DNA of 64,000 nucleotides from Trichomonas vaginalis G3. Taxonomy: Eukaryota; Parabasalia; Trichomonadida; Trichomonadidae. Location: assembly GCF_026262505.1 (NCBI RefSeq), contig NC_067205.1, positions 23,097,585 to 23,161,584 of the forward strand, read 5' to 3'. The translations under genes and the position numbers were made by a program. Positions 25,339 through 35,515 of this stretch are shown here, in pieces. The notes beneath the pieces are model-generated. The model ran no database searches. It saw only the letters and a program-made list of their open reading frames with translations, and was not told the DNA's origin. Numbering within the stretch: position 1 is the first letter of the stretch; each line of letters opens with the position of its first letter.

Positions 25339-26196
25339 TTACAATACTGCGATGGTAGAGTTTAAGAGTTGTGCTTCAATGTAGAGACAGTCCTTATGGT
25401 CTGGAGGTAAGAACACTGGGCAGTTATGGTCATGAGTGGAGAACATGTCTATCCAAAACTCACGATTGAAGCCAGTAAGCTTGTAATACTTAGGATTTGG
25501 TAATGGTGAATTTCTTGTATGACCAATGAACTCATTTTCAACTCCCTTACTTAAGTTTGAATATAATATAGCTTGCTTTCTATCCCAAATGCCAGGTGTT
25601 ACAATCTTTGAAAATTCATTTTTCCTCGGAAGCATTGCATCATAATTGAAAACATTCTTGAAATCATCACTTGGTTCAGAGATTTGAAATCTTATACGTA
25701 ATGGATTTTCTTTCTCTTTAGCGACTTCATTGAATGGTGAGAATACAATGAATTGACAGTCATGAGTTCCATCTTCATTTTCATTAAATTCATAATGAAA
25801 GTCTATAAGTTGTGGCTGACTACCTTCTTCTTTCAGTTGTGCAAGAAACTCACGTAAAGGCTGTAAAGTTTGTACTTCAATGTTGAACTTTTTCTCGAAC
25901 ATCTCATTAAACGAAATCATACATTGCAACAATGTTGTATCGTCTTTAAAGTATTTGTATATGTGAATGTTTTGGGCGCTTAAAGACTGTTCGTCATTTT
26001 CTATCTCGACTTGAAGTATAAAGTCAACCTTTCTGAAAGCACGTGTTATATACATAGATGTTATGCCAATGTACTTCTCTTCATTTATGTTCACAATCCA
26101 GTCTGTTGGAAACTTAAACGTTACTCTGTTCCCCTTTATTTTGACGTCAGGGTTTTCACTACTGAACGCAACAGTTAAAGGTATTTGTCTATACAT
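25339..26196 (-). CDS. Probable minor capsid (penton-like) protein, 285 aa
   Basis: Beta-rich protein starting MYRQIPLTVAFSSENPDVK. The C-terminal portion shares GIW(D/S)R, a P-x-YY segment and LPPDHKDCLYIEA with the 293-aa family. It lies next to the capsid gene, as minor capsid genes do in Polintons. A single jelly-roll fold is a reasonable expectation but not demonstrated. Homologue in E at 48159-49014. Confidence 0.65.
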   Translation of the reverse strand: MYRQIPLTVAFSSENPDVKIKGNRVTFKFPTDWIVNINEEKYIGITSMYITRAFRKVDFILQVEIENDEQSLSAQNIHIYKYFKDDTTLLQCMISFNEMFEKKFNIEVQTLQPLREFLAQLKEEGSQPQLIDFHYEFNENEDGTHDCQFIVFSPFNEVAKEKENPLRIRFQISEPSDDFKNVFNYDAMLPRKNEFSKIVTPGIWDRKQAILYSNLSKGVENEFIGHTRNSPLPNPKYYKLTGFNREFWIDMFSTHDHNCPVFLPPDHKDCLYIEAQLLNSTIAVL

Positions 26197-26220
26197 TTAG
26201 TTCCAATAAAAATAAACCAT

Positions 26221-26481
26221 TTACTCTTTCTTCACTTCAGCTTCTTTAGCTTTTGCTTCAGCTTCTTCTCTAGCTTTCTTCGCCAGCAAACGTGGGTTCT
26301 TTTGTCTTCCAGCAGCTAATGCAGCAAGTTGTTTTTCACTAAGTTTTCTCTTTGGTCTCTCTGGCTTTTGTTCTTGTTTTTGTTCCTTCAGTTCGGATAA
26401 AATTTGCTCACGAATTTCTTTCTTCAATGCTTCAACATCTATGACCCCTTGGGTCTTGTCCGTAGGGCTTGTCTGAGTCAT
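26221..26481 (-). CDS. 86-aa Lys/Ala/Glu-rich coiled-coil protein
   Basis: ATG at 26481 (MTQTSPTDKTQG); a longer reading needs a TTG start. Helical: ALKKEIREQILSELKEQKQE, then a basic KRKLSEKQLAALAAGRQ and a charged EAEAKAKEAE tail. Possibly a DNA- or capsid-associated scaffolding protein (inference). Divergent from the 144-aa gene. Confidence 0.6.
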   Translation of the reverse strand: MTQTSPTDKTQGVIDVEALKKEIREQILSELKEQKQEQKPERPKRKLSEKQLAALAAGRQKNPRLLAKKAREEAEAKAKEAEVKKE

Positions 26482-26526
26482 TTGACTGCAGATAAAAAAC
26501 AAAATTAAAACTTTAACCGATGTAAA

Positions 26527-26961
26527 ATGAGCTTGTCAAAATCAGAGCGAGAGTCTATTATATTAAATGACGCAAGAGGAATACAACATCCTTTCTATTA
26601 CGTAAGTCAGAGTAAAGATGGTAAAATATACGTAAGAAAAAGAAAGGTTCCATTAGCGAATGCAGAAAGCGACAACATTAAGGTGTATGGTAAGGGTGAA
26701 GTCCACGAAGCCCATATAAAACCTTCTGTTCAAACTGAAAAGTCAATAGAACCAGAAGAAAAGAAGCCAGATGTACTTTCAATAACGAACCAAGAGCTTA
26801 TTGCAAAGTTCGTGAATTTCATTGAAAAGCAAACCGAGTCAAAGAACCCTGACCCACCAGTGAAAGAAGTTGAGACAAAAGAGAATGTACAGTTCATTGA
26901 AAATGTCAAGAAACAACTTCCACCACGAATGCCAAGAAGAAGAGTGAGAATAATGAAGTAA
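26527..26961 (+). CDS. 144-aa conserved protein, upstream of the capsid gene
   Basis: Contains HPFYYVSQSKDGKIYVRKRKVPL, which resembles GFYIHTMKDGRVQFRKIKQPL in the small protein at 29079-29315. A Pro-rich linker and a basic end (PPRMPRRRVRIMK) follow. The piece KGEVHEAHIK is encoded by a partial paired-palindrome at about 26687-26722. Possibly a capsid accessory or core protein. Confidence 0.6.
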   Translation: MSLSKSERESIILNDARGIQHPFYYVSQSKDGKIYVRKRKVPLANAESDNIKVYGKGEVHEAHIKPSVQTEKSIEPEEKKPDVLSITNQELIAKFVNFIEKQTESKNPDPPVKEVETKENVQFIENVKKQLPPRMPRRRVRIMK

Positions 26962-26988
26962 ATAGATATTTTTATCTGAAGTAAATAC

Positions 26989-28514
26989 ATGCAGAACGAA
27001 CAGCTAAACGAATTTACTCCAGCAGAGCATATTCATCAGATTCGCTCATATTTCGATATCATAGACAATGCAGTTCAAATTGGTGACACTAATAGAAAAT
27101 ATTCTGACGCAAAGATTCCATCACAACCTGGAACTGCTAAAGATAACACATGGGTAACATTCAATCTCTCACCTCCTGGTGAAAATATGTTGGACCTTTA
27201 CAATACATTCATTACGTATAAAATGGAAGGTCAATTTATTGTAGATAAAGAAATTGGTTCAGGTTCCATAAAACAAACCCACCAGGATTTTGGATTGGTT
27301 TCGATGACGCTTTCTATGCAGTTGCTGGATATCAAATCCTTGCAAATGGTCGTATCGTATATTCTCAAGACAACGCACGAGAAGAAGCATATATAACTTC
27401 AAACTCACAAACTACCGAACAAATAAAGAAAGTAGATGTTTTCTCAAAGACTCGACATGAAGATGTATGGAGTCATTCGGGAACATGCAGAACAGGACAA
27501 ATTGTTAGTGGTCCAATTACAGCAGGAAAATCATTTGATTTTAAGCTTCGTTTAAGAATTCCTGTTAGAAGATTCCTTCCATTAGAAGCTATTCGATTTA
27601 TTCCAGCTTTTGCAGGAAACATTCAGCTTAAAGGAAAGTTCAGTAGCGACGCCTTACAATGCACATCTATATCTGTAAATGATATCATTGCTTTCAATCC
27701 AACTCTTAAAGTTGCATTTGCTTCAGATTCAAATCCACCGACAAATAAATTTGTTCCATGGAATGAACCATTCACTATGATAACGAAGGCAGTAGAAGCT
27801 AGTGGAACAGTTACTATTACAACTGTAAACCAACAACTATTTCGAACAAAGATGGATTTTAATGAATGTTTCATTCATCCAAAGTCATTCTCTTTAGACC
27901 CTAACATTTATACAGAACTTGTAGAACATTATACAAACGAGGCTTTATGTTTTCCTGTTAAAGTTATGGATTGGATTCCTATGGACGGTTCATTCTCAAA
28001 GAATACAGATAGTTCAAGTGCAACATTTACAGCAGCTTATACGCCTATTAATGTTAAAAGTATTTGGGCACTATTTAGAAAGAAAGACAACTATTATGTT
28101 AATTTTGAGAACCCTAAGTTTAAATATCTTCAGCTTTCCATGGGAGCTTATGGAAATATGCCTGCAGAACCTGAAAAATCATATGGACCTGTATTTTATG
28201 AAATGGTTGCGAACGCTTGCAATACAAACAATGATATGATTGGATTTAATGAAGATGTTATGAGGTCATTGGTGGATGATGGTAGTGTGGAACATAAATG
28301 GGATAGCTATGACAACACACATTTCTTATGTGGTTTTCCAACAGAAGTGGACTTTTGCTTCCAGCAAGGTCAAACATCTACTGCTCCAATAACATACAAA
28401 TTGTCTGTTAAAGGACCTATTGAACTAGCAACTGAAAATGTACCAAAGCCACTTATTGGATTTATGAGGGATTGTTGCTTTGCCATTCAGGTGCGTGCTA
28501 ATGGCATCCCATAA
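26989..28514 (+). pseudogene. Probable major capsid protein gene (about one or two breaks)
   Basis: About 508 codons long, the size expected for a Polinton double jelly-roll capsid protein. It begins MQNEQLNEFTPAEHIHQIRS and ends with KLSVKGPIELATENVPKPLIG followed by a short tail. Beta-rich throughout and without other known domains. Its place near the element end, beside the minor capsid candidate, fits the family. The homologue in E (45854-47373) has more breaks. Confidence 0.7.
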
Positions 28515-28591
28515 TAAGATTAGATGACTATAACTTAGCTACGGACGACAGTGAGGAATAAAGGATGAACGTTTATTTTTAAAGCTTATAA

Positions 28592-28720
28592 ATGAGTTCT
28601 TCATCAAGCTCTCGTGAACCTTCACCATCTATGAAACAAACTTTACCAAACGATTATGGAGCACCTATTGAATATTTCTTACGAGCTGCACAATGGCAAA
28701 GAGCAGTTCACCAAGGTTAG
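28592..28720 (+). CDS. 42-aa Ser-rich small protein overlapping the next gene
   Basis: MSSSSSSREPSPSMKQ, then a short segment ending in RAVHQG. It overlaps the first 28 bases of the membrane-protein gene in another frame. The matching sequence exists in Polinton E at 45649-45777 with the same length, supporting that it is real. Confidence 0.5.
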   Translation: MSSSSSSREPSPSMKQTLPNDYGAPIEYFLRAAQWQRAVHQG

Positions 28721-29001
28721 GTGTTCCACCAGCTCCTGTCAAAAATAGCATTTGGTCAAGTCCTTATATAAAATATGGTCTCCCACTAGGTTTGCTAGCT
28801 ACAGCAGGAGCAGTTATGATGTTGAAAAGAAATAAAGCAAATGTTGTAAATAATACTGAAGTAGCTGAAGTTAAACAAACTCCAACACCTTCACAAGCAA
28901 AACCTTCAATGACTCCTGAACCTATGGAAGTACAAACTCCTGTTCAAAAGTCAACTCCTAACCGACTCCAACATTTAAACCAGAACCTACTCCTCAAATA
29001 A
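28693..29001 (+). CDS. 102-aa single-pass membrane protein
   Basis: A short N-terminal part (SSPRLGVPPAPVKNS) is followed by one membrane segment (YGLPLGLLATAGAVMML, about residues 28-46), basic residues (KRNK) and a Pro/Thr-rich tail (TPTPSQAKPSMTPEPMEVQ). Topology suggests an anchored protein with a flexible tail, perhaps a particle membrane or fusion helper (inference). Confidence 0.6.
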   Translation: MAKSSSPRLGVPPAPVKNSIWSSPYIKYGLPLGLLATAGAVMMLKRNKANVVNNTEVAEVKQTPTPSQAKPSMTPEPMEVQTPVQKSTPNRLQHLNQNLLLK

Positions 29002-29078
29002 ATCGTAAAACTCCTGCGTTTCCTTACTGAAAAAATAACGTTATTTTTATTTAATATTAAAATTTTTATTTGATTGAA

Positions 29079-29315
29079 ATGACAAATAAAGTCACTGAAG
29101 CAATGAAACAAAAGTTTTTGGTAGAATACATTAAATCAGGAACTATTCCAGAAGGTTTTTACATTCATACTATGAAGGATGGTAGAGTTCAGTTTAGAAA
29201 GATAAAGCAACCATTAGATAAAGAAGGAATTTTGAGAAAGATTAAACTTCATGAGGACAACATTGCTAAACTTAGGAAGAAGTTAGAAGAGTTGGAGAAA
29301 GGAAGAGAGTTATAA
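29079..29315 (+). CDS. 78-aa basic protein with coiled-coil end
   Basis: ATG at 29079; a longer reading needs a TTG start. GFYIHTMKDGRVQFRKIKQPL near residue 26 resembles a segment of the 144-aa protein, and a coiled coil (RKIKLHEDNIAKLRKKLEELEK) follows. Its 3' end lies inside the right terminal inverted repeat. Confidence 0.6.
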   Translation: MTNKVTEAMKQKFLVEYIKSGTIPEGFYIHTMKDGRVQFRKIKQPLDKEGILRKIKLHEDNIAKLRKKLEELEKGREL

Positions 29316-29995
29316 AGCAATGAATTCAACAGGTTAGAAATGAGGGTAGAAATGAGGTTAGATCTACCCTTCTACCCTAAATTTAAATGGATGTTTTCAT
29401 ACGTGTGAGGGTGGTGATATCATTAATTTTTAAGTTTATTTTTTATTTTATTTTTTATTTTATTTTTTTATAAATGACGAAAACTATTGAGATAACAAAC
29501 TACAACGGTCATGAGTTCAAGAATTTGTTCTTCGTTCCTCGTGAAAATACATTCTATCAGATACGAGGGAGAAAGGGTAAAGTTAGTTTGAGCGTTTATG
29601 AAGGAATGAAGAATGGAAAGTTTATACAAGCATATGATACAAACGGTAAGCGTGTTTCATTAGCTTTGTCAAAACTTACAGGTATAAACTATGACAGTGA
29701 TTTTGACCTATATGAAGAAGAAAGTGAGTCAGAAGATTATGAGCTGTTATATGAAGCACAGCAATGGGAGGAGTTGCAATACTTTTGTAAGTGAGAACGT
29801 TTATTTTTACATTAATGAAGTCGTTTGTGAAAACGTTAGTGAAGTGAAGTGGTTGGCGGCTTTGTAAATATTTAAGGTTAAGTTAGTGTTGTCGTTTGTG
29901 TTGTAAAATATATGTTAATGGTTTTGTAAATATTTAAGGTTAAGTGGTGTACGGAGGCGCGCAGTGCCTCAGTACACGACTTATGTATACTAACT
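29299..29995. repeat. Right terminal inverted repeat of Polinton C
   Basis: Inverted copy of 7762-8458. Ends GTATACTAACT. It includes the second 106-aa gene, the subterminal words, and a terminal hairpin at about 29946-29977. Confidence 0.88.
29474..29794 (+). CDS. End-proximal small protein, 106 aa, right-repeat copy
   Basis: Protein identical to that at 7963-8283. Having one copy in each inverted repeat keeps the two in step by gene conversion or by the replication mechanism. Confidence 0.75.
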   Translation: MTKTIEITNYNGHEFKNLFFVPRENTFYQIRGRKGKVSLSVYEGMKNGKFIQAYDTNGKRVSLALSKLTGINYDSDFDLYEEESESEDYELLYEAQQWEELQYFCK

Positions 29996-30000
29996 ATCAA
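29996..30000. repeat. Target-site duplication of Polinton C, right copy
   Basis: ATCAA, matching 7757-7761. Confidence 0.85.
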
Positions 30001-30105
30001 ATGTATCAGCTGAAACCGAAATACACAAATGCAGATACAGAAAGGTTGTGGCAAATATGGGATACAGATACAAGCATGACCGCTGTTGACACATTCACAG
30101 CGTAA
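30001..30105 (+). pseudogene. 3' end of the DDE integrase gene beyond Polinton C
   Basis: Continues the reading frame of 7099-7761 after the duplicated target and closes at TAA after about 34 codons (YQLKPKYTNADTERLWQIWD and so on). This supports the insertion of Polinton C near the end of the integrase gene. Confidence 0.75.
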
Positions 30106-31547
30106 TAATAAACATAATTTTTTAATTTCATTTTTAACAAGTTTTTTTAAATGTATGTAATGAATAATTCATTAGAATATGATAATGCACATTGTAACAG
30201 AATAGAACAATCACCAAATTTTTTTTTTGAAATTAAAAAATAAAAGTAAAAAGGATAAAGTAATCTAACCAAAAAAGATATTTAAAAGAATTTTGGAAAA
30301 AACAGAATAAGGATAATGATATTATTTTAGATACACAATCGATGTACTGAAGAATAATCCGGTAAAATGATGATATAAAATTAGATTATTTTACAAGTAG
30401 CTAAAAGAATAAAACTATAATATAAAATAAATGAAGTTTAATGAAACAATAAAGGTTAAATAAATAATAAAGATTTTTATTTTATATCAGTATTGAGAAG
30501 AAGTAACAGCTGACACTTGGTAGACAACTTCTTTATGTCTAGAAAATTCTATCTTGCCTTTTATTTTTTTCTCGCTGTGAAACGTATTCGGTCATTTTTT
30601 TAAAAATTAATTTTTTGTTAGAGATAAGAGCTAAAACTCGGTAAACAACTTCTTTATGTCTAGAAAATTCTATCTTGCCTTTTATTTTTTTCTCGCTGTG
30701 AAACGTATTCGGTCATTTTTTTAAAAATTAATTTTTTGTTAGAGATAAGAGCTAAAACTCGGTAAACAACTTCTTTATGTCTAGAAAATTCTATCTTGCC
30801 TTTTATTTTTTTCTCGCTGTGAAACGTATTCGGTCATTTTTTTAAAAATTAATTTTTTGTTAGAGATAAGAGCTAAAACTTTGCAGACAACTCCCCCATG
30901 TCTAGCAAATTTAACATTCGTCTCCCATTTTTATATATTTGGTTTAGAATGTTCGAAAATGCGTAATATGGTCATGAATATTAATTGAAAAGAACCTTGA
31001 ATTAATTCAATCTGATCTCACAAAATATTTTAAATTACAAACTTTGTAGTTTGAATAGATAATCGGTATTAAACTCAAATAACTAGTTTATTTTTGAATA
31101 AAAATTATTTGAATTTATTCAATTTTGTGAATTTTCCTTCAAAAATCAAGTTTAAATATCTTATTTGGCATATAATTATAAATACAATGAAACATATTCG
31201 AAATTGAAAAGAATGACTTTTTCTGTTCTTTCAATCATTCAATTTGAATTTTGCAATATTGGATTTCTCATTAAATAGCGATTAAAAACAACAAGCAATT
31301 TAACTTACATTCAAATTTATTTGTGTTATATTCAATCTTCTCAAAACTTATAATTTTCGGCTATAGCATGATTATATGCTATATAATATAATAAACCTAT
31401 AATAGTATCATTCTTTCAATTATTTGAAGAGAAAACCGAAAAAATCTATTTTCGGTCTATAACAGTAAAAAATGCAATTGTCATTACCCATATTCTGAAA
31501 TCTGATAAATCCCTTAACGTAATTGATCGTAAAGTTTCAAATAAACG
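30106..31547. other. AT-rich host intergenic DNA
   Basis: Very AT-rich with no convincing coding region. It contains the 121-bp tandem repeat described separately, and short A/T palindromes near 31370-31400. Confidence 0.6.
30497..30910. repeat. 121-bp tandem repeat, three copies plus partial ends
   Basis: CTTTATGTCTAGAAAATTC recurs at 30531, 30652 and 30773, spacing exactly 121 bp. A diverged fourth start (GAGATAAGAGCTAAAACTTTG) follows. The copies appear almost identical, suggesting recent amplification. Confidence 0.85.
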
Positions 31548-31548
31548 A

Positions 31549-31556
31549 TCATTTAA
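31549..31556 (+). promoter_or_regulatory. Trichomonad initiator (Inr)-like element
   Basis: TCATTTAA begins 19 bases before the ATG at 31568. T. vaginalis genes usually carry a TCA-Py-T/A initiator within about 20 bases of the start codon, so this supports the gene call. Confidence 0.5.
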
Positions 31557-31567
31557 GATCAGTGGAA

Positions 31568-31864
31568 ATGAACCAGAACTATGAATCCTTCGTTAGATCT
31601 TACGTTGAACACGAAGAGAAACAGACTGGCACATCAGAAAGTTTCTGGAAATACATATATGCTATTATTTTCGTCGGATTTTTACTAATCGGATTTTCGG
31701 CTTTCACAAATATTCTTCCCGCAACAGTCAACACGGTATTATCAATTATAGGTACTCTCATGTCATCATTAATTCTTGTTGTTTTCTGGGATTTATATCA
31801 GAAGATGTTAAAACAGATAAATATAGATGATATTACGGATATATCAACAGAAACGATGGCGTAA
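31568..31864 (+). CDS. 98-aa membrane protein with two transmembrane segments
   Basis: ATG at 31568 fits the Inr upstream. Hydrophilic N-terminus (SYVEHEEKQTGTSESF), then two membrane helices (YIYAIIFVGFLLIGFSAF and VLSIIGTLMSSLILVVFW) and an acidic/Thr C-terminus. Balanced codon use and higher complexity than the surroundings. Not recognised; likely a host gene. Confidence 0.6.
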   Translation: MNQNYESFVRSYVEHEEKQTGTSESFWKYIYAIIFVGFLLIGFSAFTNILPATVNTVLSIIGTLMSSLILVVFWDLYQKMLKQINIDDITDISTETMA

Positions 31865-34800
31865 TTAATTCGAATACTTTAATTTTTAATTTTGACCGTA
31901 AGTTCTTTTTATAGAATTTAATTCATCAGCCAATCTACATAGTTAGAGTTTGAAACTCTCACTCATGTATGAAGTGTCAAGTATAAGAATAGATATGAAA
32001 TGACGACTTGAATTTTATTCAAAATTCAGTTACAGATTTCCCAATAGTTATTACGAAGTATCATTAAATGCTCATTTTAAATACATACGTACCAGCATTT
32101 GATACTTTCGAGTTCACCAAACAAATGCTAATTTTCTCATAATTTTTTAAATTATGCTGAGTTTTATTCATATAAGAGAAGTATTTTAAGCTTGGATAGC
32201 TACAAATCTTGTGTTGGTTCATAGGTATATCAAGTTACGCTTTTTGAGCAAAATCCTTTGCGAATAATCTTACAACACTTGTTGAAAAGGCTTAATGATT
32301 AAACAGTGATCTTTAAAAATTATTTTTAGCTAATTTTTTTTCCATATGAATAAAAAATATATTTCAATAGAAGAAAAATATTACATCAAAGAAGACATAA
32401 TGCACTCGTTTATATATCCAACCTTCCGTTGCAAATCCGAATATCTAAATTTAGTATCAAAAATATGTCCTAAAAAATTCTTGGATTTATTGAATTTAAC
32501 TAATGTAACCCATATTATTGCATCAGAAGATTATATATATAAGTAATGGAACCAGAATTTAAAATGATTCGATCAAATCGATTTTCATTTTTTGCTAAAA
32601 GGAACTTGTTTTATTGACTATAAGAAATATCAACATATTGAAATGTAAATATACAATTGTTTTTGCGATCGATGATATATTTTATACAAATACATTTAAT
32701 TTTATGAAATAAATAACACATCAAAGGAAAGATTTGAAAAACTGAATATATAAATGAATTAGAGCATAGATAAATTTAAAATAAGATCTCGGAGTTTAAT
32801 TGGAGAAAAAATATTATCACAGAAAATTAATCAACAATAAAATAACTCAAGACTACCAATATCCTATTTGTTAAATCAAATTCAGATTTTGAAGCACAAT
32901 TGAAACAAACCATTGATTTGGCAAACACCAAAATTTTGAGCATCAGATTGACCAAAGATAAATTATGATTATCTTATAAATTGAAGCAAAATCTCTCCTT
33001 TTCAAATAATTGATAAAAACTACTTTTTTGTACTCAAGATATTTTCAATTAACCCATATGCGTTATCAGGAATGTTCAAAAACAAAAACTAATTATTAAA
33101 AATACGAGAACAATAATCTATTATGCGATTGGACAAGAATAAATGAAGAAAAACTTTTCATAAAGTTTATTTTTGCAAAAAATTTCCAAATCTCATGCAA
33201 AAGTACATTATTATCAGGATTTTAATGTCAATTTGGCTTAGAAATATCAATGCATAAATCAATTAACATTTTTAGTACGAAAATAAATAATTCAAAAAAA
33301 CAAAAATAAAAAAGGTTCATCAAAAAGAAATATAAACTAAATTACACATGATTCCAATCAGCTAATATCGATAATTTATTTTCGATATCTTTTTTTTTTC
33401 ATAAAAAAAATTGATAAAAAAAATAAATCAAATATTTTATGAACCATTATGAAATATCTATGCCATTAATCACGTACAATATACATTTATGATTTTCAAT
33501 GCATTTTTCATTGCTGATTGATAAACAAAAATATGATTTTTTTTGAACCTTTACGGAAATCTAATTTTCATTATATGCTTATCTGTTTAAAATAATTTAA
33601 CCATTTGCGCCATTAATTCATTATTTTAGAATTTCCTGAAAAAATTTGATTATACGTTCAAATTCAATCTTCATATTAAAATTATTTCGGTAATTTGCTA
33701 CACTTTCAACTATAAATTTGAATTTATCTCCTATGTAAATGTAAATACTTTGGATTTCAAATACACATAAAATATTTTTTTAATGCTGAAATCTTTTTAA
33801 GAATGCATTTCTCTATCACAGCGATGATTTAGTAAAAACACTTTTGCATTCAATTTTGTGAGCTCACAATTGTCGAAAAATATAATTATCGATTGTTTTC
33901 GAGTTTTCCTTTTTACGATATAATTTCCTCTGCACTTATTCCATTAATTTAACTTGGCAAAATTTTGAATGACATATTTCTAATTCAAAACAATCCTCAC
34001 AAATTAAATTTGAGAATTTTACGTCAATAAATTGATAAATTTACACTAATAATACTAAGATAAATAATAAATTTACATATAATACATCAATGAATATTAA
34101 GCAATTGGGAAACGTCAAATGGATCGATAATCATGCATGATTTTTCATTCTTAATATTTGATGGCGTTGACAAGTCCGTAATATGAGGACTTATCTCTTC
34201 CCAATGTTCTGCAAACCAGCAGAGGAGCGCAGTTCTGTTTCTCTTTGCGAGTCTGTCAATCGGAATTTTCAGGGGTCATTATTGATTTTGTCATTTAATT
34301 GTTATCGTCTTTTTCTAAACGTGCATTTTTTGCTTTCGGAGCTATTGAACATACATTGGCCCTTACCAGCAATTGAAAACTATTTTTCATTATCAACAAT
34401 TACATTACTCCGAGTTATTCATCAATCAATGAAAATCGATATATAGTCCATACTTCAATTTACAATATTGGCAAGTCCAATTTCACTTGGCATATTTAAC
34501 TCATATAGAAAAACCAGTTGGAATCGGCAAAATTATCTTTAATTCCATACATAAGAAAAAAAAATTATAAAGTTCTTCAATAATAGCAAACTAATAGTTT
34601 AAATAGATTTACAAGTATCGCCCATCTACTTTTGATATAATTCACATATTAAATGTAGAAAACTGGTTTAAAATAAATATTTCAAAAGTTCGAAAACGAT
34701 TTATGAAAAAATAACGTGATGACATTTACTAAATTTGCTCTGTATTAAAGTATCGATGATAGAAAGAGCATATTTTGTAAATATTTCAAAAATATTTAAA

Positions 34801-35515
34801 AGTCGGAGAAATTGTATTGTAATGTACTATAATTATGTTACAAATCCGATTCAATACTAATCCTTCGCTATTGAAGTTGTTTTGAGAAGGATATTCTCTA
34901 AATTCTTGATAAATCTTTAAAATCTAGAGTAATCGTTTTGTAAACTTAACAAAACTAAAATGTATACCAATAGATTGGCATTTTCTACGTTTTCAAAGTG
35001 AGAGAGTGTAAATTCTTTTTTTTATCCTATTAAGGTTTTTAAAAAATTTAATTAACTTAATTTATATGATCTGAAATATATGACAAGTTAATATGGAGAA
35101 TTCTTTCAACCCAATTTCAATTTATTGAATTTTCTATTCGAATTCAAAAATTTTCCCAAGAAGAAAAAATAATTAGGAAATTTAATATGTTAATACATAA
35201 AATATTTTATTTATTCAAAGAATTCAATTTTCTATTGGATCAAAAAACTTGTGTTAAAGTTCGTATTTTAAGATAACTATGCTTTTAGAAGCTGTTTTTA
35301 TTTTTTTCACCGGGATTTTATTAATTTAATTCTTTCAAAATTTGAATCTTATTGTATATCACCGGACTATGATCATAATAGAGTTGCAATCTCTAATTAT
35401 AGTCACATTAGTACTCGTGGGTCGATATATCATGGGAGATACAAAATTATTTGAATTTTCTTTTATTTTTTTAAAAAATATTAAAAAAAGTAAATAAATA
35501 ACTAACAACACAGCA
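31865..35515. other. AT-rich host intergenic DNA without clear genes
   Basis: About 3.6 kb, strongly AT-rich. Open frames near 32346-32546 and 34183-34446 are short, low-complexity or lack an initiator, so they are not called. No repeats of note apart from A/T runs. Confidence 0.55.

Larger units (their letters stand above)
7762..29995. mobile_element. Polinton C, complete from end to end (22.2 kb)
   Basis: Polinton/Maverick bounded by AGTTAGTATAC and GTATACTAACT, with 697-bp inverted repeats and an ATCAA target duplication. It encodes polymerase, integrase, ATPase, capsid candidates, fibre, KilA-N proteins and small genes. It looks nearly whole, with about one or two breaks, in the capsid gene. 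The two inverted repeats appear almost identical, so insertion is recent. It interrupts a DDE integrase gene. Confidence 0.93.

Noticed and set aside
32346-32546. 66-aa open frame in AT-rich host DNA
   Set aside because: Low complexity (Ile/Lys/Tyr), no initiator within 20 bases of the ATG, no recognisable family.
34183-34446. 87-aa open frame in AT-rich host DNA
   Set aside because: No clear start with initiator and no recognisable domain; it looks like chance in AT-rich sequence.
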